Assembly: GCA_900074885.1 (NCBI GenBank)
Contig: FJUW01000008.1
Location: 631,561-695,560 of the forward strand
Reading direction: 5' to 3'
DNA from: Rhynchosporium graminicola
Taxonomy: Eukaryota; Ascomycota; Leotiomycetes; Helotiales; Ploettnerulaceae
Length of the DNA: 64,000 nt
Of the stretch, positions 1 through 11,716 are shown piece by piece (within the stretch, counting starts at the first letter, position 1; every line of letters starts with the position of its first letter). The notes beneath the pieces were generated by a model, which ran no database searches, was not told where the DNA came from, and saw only the letters and a list, made by a program, of their open reading frames with translations. Both the position numbers and the translations under genes were made by a program.

Positions 1-515
1 ATTCGGAGAGCAGAGGCTACCGTAACTTTACCTAGATAGTTACGAAAACGACTAGGCGGCATCGTGGAGCCACGACTATGTCACCCAAAGAGAAAGGACT
101 CTTCATCGCTACGACGGTAGTCGAGAATCCACTCGCTAATGTCCAAAATGCGGAAAGCCAGCATAAAGCCAATAGTGCTAGTCGAAAAGCTGGAGTGGGA
201 CTGGTACCCTTCTATTTCTGGTATCGAGCAGTATTTAGCTGCCTTTTATGTTATCGCAAATGCTAGCTCGATGGTTTTGTCGCCTTTATGAGATGTTTTT
301 TGGATTGTGTTGGATGTAAGTAAAAATCTCACCTAATCCTCTGCCACTTTTGAAGTACAGTGCTAACTGAGAGTAGTTGGCGAAGATGTATACTGGATAT
401 TCTGATAAGGTCTCAGACATGATGGAAACTACGGGCCTAAATCTCTCTCAGCTGAGACGAATTTACGCTTACTTCTTAAGCATGCCGCGCATGTCAACAT
501 GATTGGTTTGAGATA
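1..515. other. Left edge, no intact gene recognised
   Basis: No reading frame here resembles a known family. Short open frames (for example 78-266) lack any domain signal. The stretch sits directly upstream of the ankyrin-like remnant and may hold further decayed parts of it, but I could not follow a frame through it. Confidence 0.4.
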
Positions 516-962
516 TTGTATGGCCACCAAGTAGCACGCGTCACTGGCCAAGTGAAGACACCAAACTTCTCGCCCGATGCTGGGGCTGATGTTAACATCT
601 CAGGTGGTCAATACGGATCCGCGCTCATCGTAGTTTATGACTCTGGCGAACTATCTTTACTATGCCTCTTGCATGCCAGAGGAGCAGATAACAATATATA
701 TGGAGGATAATATGGATGTGCCTTTGAGATGGCGAGACTCCCTAAGAATGAGGCTATTGAAAAAGCGCTGGTTAGATAGATCCCAGAAGGAGAATGGGTT
801 GGAGGTGAAGGGTTTGGGGAGCACAAAATGTATTGGAAGTGGATTTTCACGGATGCTGATGGGCTTGTGAAGCGTGTGTTTGATGAGGAGCAGATGCAGG
901 AGTGTAGTGAGAGTGAGATTATTGTGCCTGATCCTAGGGAGCAGGAGGAGCTCGAAATATGA
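516..962 (+). pseudogene. Decayed ankyrin-repeat protein, C-terminal part
   Basis: One frame reads as ankyrin-repeat sequence: DAGADVNISGGQYGSALI, then ARGADNNIYGG, then YGCAFEMARLP. It continues to an acidic tail ending at a TGA at 960-962. The frame is broken by TAA at 708-710 and TAG at 777-779. The first break falls exactly where the previous repeat has Gln (GGQYGSAL versus GG-stop-YGCAF), so it is a CAA-to-TAA change. The second is also compatible with CAG-to-TAG. The residues before DAGADVN (NFSP instead of a leucine-rich LLL) hint at an earlier frameshift. Ankyrin repeats mediate protein binding; here the gene is most likely dead. C-to-T nonsense changes in a multicopy family fit repeat-induced point mutation, which is inference. 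An intact paralogue elsewhere in the genome is expected. Confidence 0.6.
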
Positions 963-1866
963 CGGTATTGATGGGAATACAGACAGTGAAGGCGACAATA
1001 GGGATGATTTGGAGACTGCAGAAATGTTACTGGTGGCGGGGCTGAGAGTACAATTGCCCGGAACACAAGCAAAAGACAGTGGACTGAATTTTACTTGGTC
1101 CAAGTGCAGCAGACCATTGATGATATTTAGTGATGGAAGAAGTCCAGTTGTTTCTTCTATAGATGTGGGGTATATCAAACGCGGTAGATAGCAACATCTA
1201 CTGTTGAATGTTGACATTTAACTATTTCCCTCTCGCTTAAATGCCAGAGCATTGCAGAAATAGGATATAATGGTCGATCCGCAAGAAACATTGGAATATT
1301 TCATGAAATAGCATCTTCTTCCATTTTCAATCTCTCGAGATAGTATGCTTCGTTTCTTCTTGTACTCCATTGATCGCGATACATCCCGAAGCATTGCCTC
1401 TAAAAGCAACTTTATAGCAGCGCCGAGCTTTTGATTGCTGAACGCACTGGGAAGGATTTGCAGCCTTTCAAAAGTGAATCAATGCCATCGCCGTTGAAAT
1501 GTTAACAATGAGACATCGCTTAAAAGAAAGCTCTTTTTGGCACCACGTCAAGGCAATTCTTTTCACCTCGAAACAGCAACCCGCTTTCACCCTTGACTTC
1601 TTCCACGGCAACGCCATATAAAACTCGCAAGACCGACCGGCATCTCATTCTCGACCACACTTTGCGATCATCATCACGATAGCGAAACTCAACTTTGATC
1701 TGGTCGCGTGACTCGAATTCTAGGAAACTTCAAAGCAGACTACCTGCGATTTCACGCAGCAGCTGTTGGGCACACCTGCTCGGAGCTGTACTATCTCGCC
1801 TCGCAACGCGTCGCACTTCGGAGATAGGTTGACTTCTATCCATCGACATCTAGCCAAATCAGCAAG
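963..1866. other. Intergenic, no gene recognised
   Basis: Open frames on both strands up to 185 codons overlap the pseudogene tail and look like shadows. The right half is the likely promoter and 5' UTR of the gene starting at 1867. Confidence 0.5.
1617..1623 (+). promoter_or_regulatory. TATA-like box upstream of the CxH/CxxC gene at 1867
   Basis: TATAAAA lies about 245 bp upstream of the ATG at 1867, in a pyrimidine-rich context. The distance allows a 5' UTR of roughly 200 nt. Motif match only. Confidence 0.35.
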
Positions 1867-2973
1867 ATGTGCGTTACAACGACTTTCGTTTGTAGGTCAT
1901 CCTCCCCTCGTCCTGTTCCCTGCATTTCTCCTCTTCGTCTGCTCTTCCACCTACTCTTCCCCCCGTTCCTGCCCCTTCTCACTCTCGCATCTTGAACATC
2001 CCCACTCTCATGCCTTCCTCTCTAAGTCCACCCACTCAACCTCCCAACTAACCTCCCCCAAGATAACTGCGCACACAAACACCTCACGCGTCAAAGCTGC
2101 GACATCCGCAATGAGCTTCTCTGCGCAGACCTAGACAACACGAGGGTGAGGAAATACTACGAATGTCCTGCTTGTATTGAGTATCAGCTGAATGTCGAGG
2201 ATGATGAGGAGGCGATGAGAAGGAGGGAGAGGGATAGGGAGTGGGTTAGAGAGATGAGGAAGGAGACCGAGAAGGAGGCTGAGAGTGATGGTGAGGGTGA
2301 GAGGGAAGAGAAAGAAGGTGATGAGGAGAGTGGGAATAGGAAGAGGAAGGATGAGATCGAAGAAGGAGACGAAGACGGCAAAGGAAAGGGAAAGAAGGCT
2401 GAGAAAGAGAAAACTCAAGACCACAAAGGAAAAGCCAAAGCCAAAGCCAAAGCCCAGTCCACATCCTCAAATACAATGCGATCCCCCATGGGAAAAGCCA
2501 AAGCTTCAACCGCCTCCTCATCGCAATTACCAGGAAGCGACAACGGCATCGGGATCTGGCTGAAAGACGTCAAAATCTCCAACCCCGATCCCGACCCCAA
2601 CAATGTCTCCAGCGACAATCCGCCCCCAAGTCCACGACCAAGCAATCTCAAACTCCCACGCTCCAGACTACACACTCGGTCCGGCGAAGCCATTTCAGCC
2701 CGTCGCAGTAGCAGAATTGCCGAGCGCGATGGCGAGGGAGATGTCGTTATGAGTGATGTGGGAAGTAAGGAGGCGGAGGAGGAAGATGTTGTTGAGGATG
2801 CGGTTATTAAGCCTTTGATAGTAGTGAAATTGAGGAGTGGTAAGATTCCGGACCTGAGTCCTGGCGATGGAGCGAAGAAGGAAGCGGATGAGAAGGGAGA
2901 AGTTTCTGTAGGTGATGATGGAGATGTGAAGGAAAATGCTGTGTTTGATGGGATGAAGGATGGTGGATTCTGA
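1867..2973 (+). CDS. Small N-terminal CxH...CxxC protein with acidic/basic disordered body
   Basis: Exons 1867-1891 and 2063-2973 (intron 1892-2062, donor GTAGGT, CTAAC branch, CAAG acceptor) give about 311 aa. The start is chosen because MCVTTTFVY joins in frame to NCAHKH and then to YYECPACIEYQL, giving a Cys/His-rich N-terminus of the type found in many short fungal orphan proteins. The rest is low complexity: a highly charged segment rich in Arg/Glu/Lys, a Lys-Ala repeat stretch, then RSGEAISARRSSRIAER, which looks like a basic nuclear or DNA-contact patch, and an acidic C-terminus. No catalytic domain is visible. The cysteines could form a small zinc site. A nuclear role is a guess from composition. 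Function unknown. Confidence 0.7.
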
Positions 2974-3308
2974 CACTCATTTTGGGAGGCTCATGAAATG
3001 AGCTTGCAGGTCTTCGCTGAATGAAGGCAGAATTGTTGCATACATTTATTGCTTTCGCTGGCTGTAGTCCGTAAAACATATGAGTATGGAAGTAAAAGTG
3101 GTCGGGTTACACCATCTATAGTCTCTACTGATTGATCGGCCCCCAACAAGAAATTCAAGGCTCAAATAAAGTCTTCAGCATATATCGCTTTCAATATCTA
3201 TATTGTATGATTCAACAGAGATAACAACCTTCAATTCATGTGGAAGTTACTACTATGAGACTGCTATTTACATGTTCATCCCCACTTTGACAGTTTTTTG
3301 GAATTCTG

Positions 3309-4766
3309 CTAGACTTTCTTCCATATTGGCAAACATAAGAAAACGATAACGAACAGTGTTGCAAAACCCATCCCACCCATGATACTCTGCAGAACGACTT
3401 TTCTCTGTAATCGTCGCAGGGCATCGTCTTTCACTTTCATTTTGCGGTCGAAGATCATGAGTTTTGATACCAGGCGGATGAATCGGGATTTTTTTGTGAC
3501 AATTGGGTCGTCCTCGAACCTCTCCCAAGGAAGAGGTTGTCGTCTGGAGAAGAGAAGAAGGAAGAAACAGCTGCCTCGTAAACCGGATAGGATCAGTCCG
3601 ATACCCACACTCCACATCGGCCACACACCAAGCCCTCGCCAGCGAGAGCAGTGTCTGAAAGATGGAGATGCGAAAGCTAATAGTAACATGGCGAGGAAAC
3701 CGCTAACAGTAAGAACGATACCGAGACCAGTAGCCATGCAAATTGTTTCGAAGGTCCCGTTGGATACACCAAGACGTATGAAGTTCCTGTGTGAACATGA
3801 CTTCAAGAGAAGATAGCAATGTTCTGCGACGGGTGCGAAATGCTTGGGATCGGTAGATGTGGCAATAGCGTCTAAGACTTTGCGGCGCATAGGTGCGGGA
3901 AGATTGAGTTCTTTGGGAGATCCAGGGAGAAGGAAAAGAGTCCGTATGGTTTCAAGTTCTGCTCGGCGCATATCATCGATTTCCGTTGACGTCTTCGCTT
4001 CCGCTTCAGTCACGATCCTCTCAACTACGGAGAACGGTCGCTTGTACAAGGGAGAGAGTCGTCCATTATCGCATCCTTTTGGGCCGCATGCTCCCCCTGG
4101 ACTTATGAATGAGGCGATCCGAGCATAGATCTCAGCTGTTCTATGTCAGTGTGCTGGCCATCCACGGGCATTTCAGTACATACAGTCTTCGAACTCGAAG
4201 TTGTCTTGCGCTTTGGTGCTCTGACTTTTCTCTGCCTTGAAGTTATCGTAGTTTCCTGGCTTTGCGAGGCTGGTTTGGGAGCTTGTCCCCGAGCCATTGA
4301 CATCAACGGGTGTGAGAGCACGAGGTAATTCTGGAAAGGCTGTGAGGCGACCTGCTTCGAAATTCTTGAACCTGATAGCGCATGCTGATTAGCACTCTGC
4401 GACGGTTTATAGGGCCAGCCATCCCGTACCAAATGTAAAACTCAAGATTCTCAGACGAATGTTCGATGTACTTCAAATACATGTAAAAGTCGTAGAGCGA
4501 CATTGGACTGCCTGTCTTCGATGTCAGTAGCCGTAAGCAAATGCATGGGAAACACATTGCATACAAGTCCTGTTCTTGAGGATCCTTTCTAAACTGAGCT
4601 TTGAGGGAATGTCATGGCTGCTTTTTCGTTTTGTCTCTATACTGTTTCGGGGGCTGCTAGGGTTCGATACGGTGCCGGCTTTGTCACTGATGGTCGTCGC
4701 GAATTGGTTGACGTCGACATACGAAGGCTTCTTGTACCAGCGCATCCAGTCGGGGTATTGAGGCAT
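3309..4766 (-). CDS. RGS-domain membrane protein, RAX1-like
   Basis: Minus-strand exons 4766-4565, 4511-4430, 4371-4184 and 4135-3309 sum to 1299 nt (432 aa). The N-terminus MPQYPDWMRW leads into a split RGS-like domain: SPMSLYDFYMYLKYIEHSSE and NLEFYIW are its first helices, and the last helices lie in the PFSVVERIVTEAE to KLMI region. The C-terminal third has hydrophobic segments around GLGIVLTVSGFLAMLLL, WPMWSVGIGLILSG and the end (FATLFVIVFLCLPIW), giving about three membrane spans. This architecture, RGS first and membrane segments last, is that of yeast Rax1 and its filamentous-fungal relatives, which act in polarity and G-protein signalling. An alternative upstream ATG at 4799 would add 11 residues. 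Intron positions rest on splice consensus and domain continuity. Confidence 0.85.
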
Positions 4767-7700
4767 GATGATGAGGGTTTTGATATCGTCCAAGATCAAC
4801 AGTCAATGCTTCGTGGTCTAATCAAGTGAGTAAGTAAACATAGGATTCTAAGATGTCAGACAAGGAAGGAAGGAGTCGAGTCTATCATGGAAAAGGAATG
4901 GTGCGGGCCTGATCTCGATCTTATACTTTCGGAAGGTGCCCGCCCACATGCTCTTGCGGTTCGTGGAGCATGCAGCAGATACCGGTATACCGTATACACA
5001 GCTTGACATGAGTAGGTAGATCCTCGACCCTTCCCTGACGGTAGTAACAACGCATAATTTGCATGCATGAACTTTAGGTTCAATACCGCGGTATGGTACA
5101 GTACTTGGCTGGACTTGAAAAGCCTCGAACCAAACCAAACCAAATCGACTTCCCAACAGGCAGGCAGGGACTCGAGCGTCTGCATCCATCCGAGTCAGGG
5201 CTTTTGGCGTTGATTGAGTTTCTCTGCACTCTCTACAGCCACCAAGCCATCAAGCCCAATGAGTTGAGTGTGACTCGAGGGCACTGACATTATCTTCACG
5301 TTTTCGCTTTGCATCAAGCCTCTCGTGTCTGCTATCCCGCACTTCTAAGAATCATTTCAGCCAATTCGAATCGGGCATCTCATGCTGTGCTCTCACTCGT
5401 CGCACGAACCTCTCTCACCAAGCCTTTGGCAACGAGGGGCTTTTGGTGGACGTCTGGTGTAGCTGGTAGTCTCTACTCTCGAGCGTACGAGGTTTATACT
5501 TGTAGAACGAGGCGGCTCTTATTGGGTGGAAGTCTTTAAATAAGAAATCGCGGGGATTACTTGAAAAAATCGAAAGCTAATCGATCGAACTAACTACCTC
5601 CACTTATACTTGTACCTTAGCTTGAAACAATTATTTTTTGAACTTGAGAATATTTCATCTTCTTCAACTTCGGCTCATTCGCTTACCTGACTGTGATTGA
5701 TCACCCGGAGTCATCTAAGGTAAATAACACATGAATTATTCCCCGAAGCCTGACAAAAAGATCACACGAAGTCAGCTAAATATTTATTCGAAGTCAGGTA
5801 AGTAGATCGCTTACGGTGAGCTCCGATAAGAAATTAAAGGGGTGGTGACATGTAAACCGAATCCTGGTGTAGTGTAAACCTTCAATTTCGAGCTCAATCA
5901 TTGGCTACTCAATGATTCTATAGCTTTTCACAGCCGGTTTGGAGTTCCATCATAGCATTAGAGCTAAAAATAGCCAATACCTACAACATGGCAGATTCTG
6001 AAACTAGTATGTATACAGTGTAGTCAGTCCTAAGCAACTGTATAGCAACGGACCGGGTTCGGTTTTGCGTGTCCGCCCGCTCTACTTTTTCCCAGAAGTT
6101 GTTGATTTGATTGCTTGAAGTCACTAATGCTCGGAGGTACCTATTGTGATTTCCAATTTTGAGATTTCCACTAACCAACGCCCGCCATAGTAGACACGCG
6201 GTCTGTGCCACGATGCTTCGAATTTCGAAGCTCGCTGTCAAGCTGTGACACCACCTCGAGTCCCATCTCCGAAACGTGCCTCCTCCACGTTCCCTAGTCG
6301 AGTCTGCAGTGTTGTATGAAAGTACCATCATATGCATCTCGCTAAGCTCAGGCGGAGAGATTGTTGATTGGTGATGTGCAATTGATCCGCGACCTGCAGA
6401 AAATGATTCAGATTGCCATGAGATTGGCGGATGAGTAGCCGATGGTGCCCCACATAAACATAAGGTCTGAGAGTTGAAAGCCAGAACGGCAGGTCTGTGC
6501 TGGAGGCAAAAGGCACTTCATCCAATAGCTCAGTTGAACTGAAACATGTCATCTAAAGAGCTGGGATTAGCCTGTATAAAGTGACGAACTCAATTCTTTG
6601 AGTGGACGACCCTGCTTACTGTTGACATACTCTTTGACACAAAGGATTGTCTTGCAGATATAAGATGCAATTCTGCAGCTGTGCAGCTGTGCAGCCTTTG
6701 AAAAAACATCTGAAAATATGCAGCGACTCATGCTGATCAAAGGTTCTGTCATTATTTCAAATCTGACTAATTGTCCACTCAGCATACCTCAACCGGCTCG
6801 AAACTGAATTTCGTTGAAATGCTTCTAGGGCTGGACAGGATATCCTCAGACACTGTCTGTCTATCGACCTGTGTGTGCTCTACCAATCTGACTTCAATGT
6901 GTTGTCTCATGGTACTGGCCTCCACCCCGGAATGTTTCATAGTGGAGAGGGAGATTGCCAGGATTTTTGGTAAGTACTGTATGTAAGCTGGACAGTGCCA
7001 CCTTATCACGCTAGGAAACATTCCGGGGGAAGGATGGTAACGTTTGCTGCTTCTCGTTTCGTAGCCCAATTGTTCATAGCGGAGCCATGAGGGCTCTGAA
7101 AAAGAACAGAGGCAACACTTCTTCCACTCAACAAGTTAGCTTTGTATCTATCGAAGCACACCCCAGATTATCTCTTCTTCCAAAATCTTGATAGAATTAC
7201 CATGTCCGCTTCTGTTCCTATACTCTGAACTGCGTTTTTGTTCCAAGTGCTTAAAACTGTCTTGACCATTCTTTCAACCAGGTGATTTCTCAATTGCTTC
7301 GTCGCTGCCTTCCATCCCGATGTCCAGCTCATTGCTACTTGAACTCCAGCCTTTCCTCCCAAGCTGTCCGAAGAAAAGAGCCTTTCCAGCCATGAGCCTC
7401 TACCCGTCAGCTTTCGGGTTAATCAGCAGACTACGCAGCGTAACTCAGCATATGCGACTCAGGTGAGACATACTGCTAACTTATGCAACAGTCTCTGGAC
7501 ATGTGATATCTTCCACATTCTTGGGAGATCCACTCATGCGTCTTACGCAATCTACTCGTCTCGGTGAATATTATGGGCTAGTGCATAACAGAGATGCCTA
7601 GAAGCTCTGAGACTCTTCGAAAGCTTCTATAGTGGCGATCTTCAACTAGTGGATACCATTAACTAGCCTGACAGTCCTATCAACCGATTATTCCGAGTTC

Positions 7701-9548
7701 ACAGATGTGTAGAAACCTTAAAATAAGTATGTCACTCGGATGAAAGCAGCAGAGGAACTGACATGTCCGCCCACTAGATTCGCGTGCTCCAAATCCCGAA
7801 GAAGAAAGGGAGGAAAGCCTGACTACGGCGGTACAGCGGTCAAGTATTGTCATAGAGGTAGCAGGGGGATAAAGGACTTTGCTAGAATTCGCAATATCTC
7901 TAGAGCGCACTAAATTCCCCTTTACTACTTCGGTAGTTTCTGCCTAGCTATAGACCTGGTTGCTGCTATATATAGTAAGTCCATCTCATCCACTGCTAGC
8001 TGTATGTCAACACATAGTCGCTGTACCCTGTACCATTGTAGAATCTTCAGCAAAGTAAAAGCCACTCAAAAGAGGGTGCCCATCACTTGCCGTCCCATAT
8101 CCCTCCCGAAAGCTCCAACCACCGCGAGTCCATCTCCCGAGTCAGGCCAAAATCATATTGTAATCTTTGTATTCCAATAGAATTGAAAATTCTGCCTTTG
8201 ACGTATAGACACGTGCATTTCTGCTCAGTGGATACAGTGCGTCTTTGATTAGTCTTCTTGTTCCTTCCAGGAGCTGATATCGAGAACAAATTTCAAATCC
8301 CCTTCGCTTCTTACTCAGAGTCTTGAAGATATGTGCATGAAACTACAATGCAGATGACGATTTCCTTTGCTAGATTTACTTGCTCCAGGTGATGCTGATA
8401 TTGACGGGATAGATGAGGTCCCCGGTGTGGAGGAGCCTGCTGGATGAACAGGGACTGAGTTGAGAGCTTCTCAGCATATGCACCTTGGATGATATCAATT
8501 GTAGTGCTATTCAATGAAGCTATTGATTCAAATTATTCTCAATTGTCCGAGAATTCGCAGGGCCTCTGGACTCGGAGAGTTGATTCTGACCACTAGGGTG
8601 GAATAGGTCAACTTCTCCGCAAGCGCTGGTTTGAGAAGTCTATTGAAATTACAGTAGCGTATGAGGTCTGTGCACATATTGGATTATCGAACATGCCCGA
8701 CCTACCATCTTTGCGCATGGTACTGGTTGATAGTTGTTCCTGTTATAGATTCAATAGTACGCAAACATGTAGGTAGATTTTGCTGGCAAGATGCTTGAAG
8801 AGCTTCTCGCTTAGATAGTAAGTGGAGCGAACTAAATTGAGAACATGTTTGTTTACTTGTGCTGCTCCAAGACTTGAGAATAGTTGCATGGAAGAATGAG
8901 GCTTCAAAATGAATGGCTTTATTATAAACAGCTTGTCCATATTAAATGATCTTGGATGTTCTGCTATCAGTGAAATGTGATGTACTAGGATGGATGAACT
9001 CTTCGTGTCACGGGACTTTGGAAGGCTCGGCGTAGATAGAAGCAGACGGATGACTACCAGATTCAGTGTTGTGTAGGGCCAAGATACTTCCGTGTATCAT
9101 TTTTCTAGAGACTCTCATGTCATCAGAACTTAGGTGTTGCTGATGTGTATTTGGAAATTGGGGCACTTCAAAGTTCACCATCATGAATTGTCGCCGAGAC
9201 GAAGGTGGACTTCAAAACACAATGTAGGGTAGTGATATCGCCTTCCTCGGTCGACCTCTTTTTCTTGAACTTCTTTTCTCCCCCACGATTCTTCACCAAA
9301 CCGACCCCGCCTTGTGATTTGTGAACATCGACCCAACGTCTGCGATGTAAGCCTGTTGCGAACACCTCAGTGTACAACAACAAGCGCCTAAACCTCGATT
9401 GTCAATTGCTCGCTCGGTCTCGGGGCTCATCCCAATTGTGACACGCGAAAAATCTCGATAGCATCGCCTCCTTCATATCACACGCACTCCTCGAATAAAA
9501 CCTGCAGCCTGCTAACCAAGTCTCTACGCACATCTCCACAACAGCAAC
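4767..9548. other. 4.8-kb gene-poor stretch
   Basis: No recognisable gene. Open frames reach about 118 codons on either strand, without family resemblance, signal peptide or convincing splice structure. The left end holds the promoter of the RGS gene. The right end (about 9170-9548) is pyrimidine-rich and probably promoter/5' UTR of the gene at 9549. A degenerate repeat at 5682-5802 is listed separately. It may be old, decayed transposon or gene sequence. Confidence 0.5.
5682..5802. repeat. Degenerate CGAAGTCAG-type repeats flanked by inverted arms
   Basis: CTTACCTGACT at 5682-5692 is the exact reverse complement of AGTCAGGTAAG at 5792-5802. Between and including the arms, four related units start near 5708, 5743, 5768 and 5789 (CGGAGTCATCTAAGG, CGAAGCCTGACA, CGAAGTCAGCTAAA, CGAAGTCAGGTAAG). 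It could be a small decayed inverted-repeat element or a regulatory repeat. No target-site duplication was seen. Confidence 0.4.
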
Positions 9549-10382
9549 ATGGCTCCAGTCAAAGAGATCATCAAATTCGAATGGAGATTCAGTTGCACCC
9601 ATATCATGAAACAAGATGATCCTACCGTGCCTTCATCTCTGTTCTTGAAGATCAAAGTTTTGCCAATGGATGTCTTGGAGCCCTGTGTCTACTGCAACCA
9701 GTTCAAGCCCACCATTGACTTCAAGAAGAGCAAGGCGCAGAATTATAAGGAGGATCAGGAGGTCTTGAATAACGACAAGAACATTATGGATGCTCTCCAA
9801 ATGGGCATTGATGATGCTCCTGGCAACGCGGAGATCCTCGAGACCAACACTAAGATGATGGATACCTTCAAGCTGAGCCGCGCGAACCAGATCGTAAAGA
9901 TCGAGAAGAGTGGAAATGGTGGACTTGTTCAGCCTGGCCATAGTACATCGCTCTGCACTGCTATCCAGAAGAAAATCCAGACCGCTCTGGCTAAAACAAA
10001 AATTCTTCATCAAGCTGAAGTCATCCGTCTTGAGAGAGCTCGCAAGGCTGTACTCGAAACCACGACAAAATCCGCATGGATGTCCAATATCCCGACTGCG
10101 TTTGCATTCACAATTACGCCCACATCCACAAACATATTCACTTCCTCACATGTATTATCGGAGCCCAAGGAGACGAAGGAAGCCGCCCTTATAGCTGAGA
10201 AGCTTGAGATTCGGTGCAAGACGTGGGAAGGCTATTTAAACAGAATCAAGAACTCAGGAGAAGAGGTGCTTGGTAGCTTGGAAGGCGATGTTTTGGATGG
10301 CTCGTGGGGTAATGGCATGATCGTTGCCGAGAAGGATATTCAGGATACTTGGGTAGAGGTGGTCAGGCTCATGGCTACTTGA
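9549..10382 (+). CDS. Uncharacterised CxH...CxxC protein, paralogue of the 11030 gene
   Basis: Single-exon frame of 277 aa with a clean ATG. The N-terminus has SCTHIM (about residues 15-20) followed by EPCVYCNQF (about 46-54), a CxH/CxxC pair that could bind one zinc ion. The middle is helical and charged. The C-terminal half has LHQAEVIRLERAR and later EIRCKTWEGYLNRI, both matched in the next gene (LHTAELNRLEQSR and RARCKMWEFFILRI). The two genes therefore look like diverged paralogues, same strand, 650 bp apart. No signal peptide, membrane segment or enzyme motif is seen. Function unknown; helical coiled-coil-like scaffolds are one possibility. Confidence 0.75.
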   Translation: MAPVKEIIKFEWRFSCTHIMKQDDPTVPSSLFLKIKVLPMDVLEPCVYCNQFKPTIDFKKSKAQNYKEDQEVLNNDKNIMDALQMGIDDAPGNAEILETNTKMMDTFKLSRANQIVKIEKSGNGGLVQPGHSTSLCTAIQKKIQTALAKTKILHQAEVIRLERARKAVLETTTKSAWMSNIPTAFAFTITPTSTNIFTSSHVLSEPKETKEAALIAEKLEIRCKTWEGYLNRIKNSGEEVLGSLEGDVLDGSWGNGMIVAEKDIQDTWVEVVRLMAT

Positions 10383-11029
10383 GCTTGCTTTCTGTAAATT
10401 GATCATTGTGACTTGGGGATGTGAGTATTTCGGACCTGATGAGGGAAGTGTTAGTCTATCAAGAAATCCACAGGTTGTCTAAGGAATCAAGAACAGTTAT
10501 CAGGTCGAGGGATCGTGAGATTCTCGGTACACTCTTATGTGGAAATGTAACAATGAAAAGGCTTCTAATTCTCACACAAAATTGTTGCTAGATCTAATGT
10601 GACTTCATTGTATAGAGACATTTATTAATTCAGTACGAAGGACAGATCACAAACGCAAATACTAAAAGTAGTAATATCGAGAAACAAAATGAGCTCTGTC
10701 AAGATTCATGGACTCTTTCGAGGTACTGCACACATGTTGACTTCGAAAGATTGAAATTACATATACCAAGGCTTTTAAATTCTCTAGAATCCCTGAGGTC
10801 GACTTCAAAAAAATTCGTCAGGGCTCTTTCCATTTTTAGAAGCAGCCAACAACTGCGTCGAGGGTTCCTACCCTCTCAGGTCTACCAACCTGTATCCAGT
10901 TGATTCTGTCGACCTCAAGTTATTCAGCGCCCTCAAAACCGCAATTCGGCTTTCGGTCTACTCCCTCGCCTCGATTCTCCTTTTCCAACGGAAACATATC
11001 ATCGTCTTCGAAAATCTGAATCCGCAATC
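10383..11029. other. Intergenic between the two CxH/CxxC paralogues
   Basis: No gene seen. The right 150 bp is CT-rich and likely the promoter/5' UTR of the 11030 gene. Confidence 0.5.
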
Positions 11030-11716
11030 ATGGCAGCCGAACAGCAAAGGGTCGGAATTGGGAGGACCTACCTGTGTGGACATGTGTTACAGCAAGACGA
11101 GGTTTATGGTCCCTATGGAGATCCCATCATGAATCTGCCGATGGTCCGGGAAGAGTGTGCTTCTTGCCAGGAGCTCACGAAGGCGGAAAATATCCCCAAA
11201 CATAAGGCACGGGTTTATGCAGAGAGTCTTAGGGATCTTGCCAACCACAGATCGCGGGCAGATGGTTTCAGAAGAGATGCTTTAGGCAATGATGTCAGTA
11301 TTCAGGAGGCTGAAATCATGAAGAGAGAGGCTAATGCCTTGGAATTGGCTTGGGCTGAGGGTGTCATGAATATTGAGATGGTAGCGAACAGAACTCTCAA
11401 CGATGATGAGGAACTGAGCGCCCGTCGGACAGTCGTTATGGCGGAATTCCATGCGGCAGTGTCAAGGCTAAATCTTCTTCATACTGCTGAGCTCAACCGT
11501 CTTGAACAGTCCCGTGGGCCTCAGCCAGGATACGTAGGTATATTGACGGTCAAGGTCCTTAGGGCTCGATGCAAGATGTGGGAGTTCTTCATCTTAAGGA
11601 TCACGGAGCTGGCAACTCTTGTCCAGAGCGTGCAAGACAGAAAGAGTCTTAAAGAGCTTTTGAGATTGCTGGAGGTTGAGTGGGAGAGTGTTGTGAAGCA
11701 CCTCAATTTGGGTTGA
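11030..11716 (+). CDS. Uncharacterised CxH...CxxC protein, paralogue of the 9549 gene
   Basis: Single-exon frame of 228 aa. LCGHVL (about residues 15-20) and ECASCQEL (about 42-49) reproduce the CxH/CxxC arrangement of the upstream gene. Two helical blocks are shared with it: LHTAELNRLEQSR and VLRARCKMWEFFILRI, with a similar ending (EWESVVKHLN versus DTWVEVVRLM). The remainder is mostly predicted helix with many Arg/Glu/Ala. No transmembrane or secretion signal is visible. A single zinc site formed by the Cys/His quartet is a reasonable reading. The function is unknown and I do not recognise the family by name. Confidence 0.75.
   Translation: MAAEQQRVGIGRTYLCGHVLQQDEVYGPYGDPIMNLPMVREECASCQELTKAENIPKHKARVYAESLRDLANHRSRADGFRRDALGNDVSIQEAEIMKREANALELAWAEGVMNIEMVANRTLNDDEELSARRTVVMAEFHAAVSRLNLLHTAELNRLEQSRGPQPGYVGILTVKVLRARCKMWEFFILRITELATLVQSVQDRKSLKELLRLLEVEWESVVKHLNLG

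Noticed and set aside
635..1217. Long minus-strand frames (145 and 185 codons)
   Set aside because: They run antisense to the ankyrin-like remnant and have no domain, signal or splice structure; shadows of its codon pattern.
2131..2693. Several Leu/Ser-rich minus-strand frames
   Set aside because: Antisense to a purine-rich coding exon; composition is explained by GAG/AAG codons on the other strand.
4848..5189. Minus-strand frame of 113 codons upstream of the RGS gene
   Set aside because: Two overlapping frames of equal length, no homology, and position in the RGS gene promoter.
6771..7069. Overlapping plus and minus frames with some protein-like runs
   Set aside because: Neither has a domain, start context or intron support; could be chance in a gene desert.
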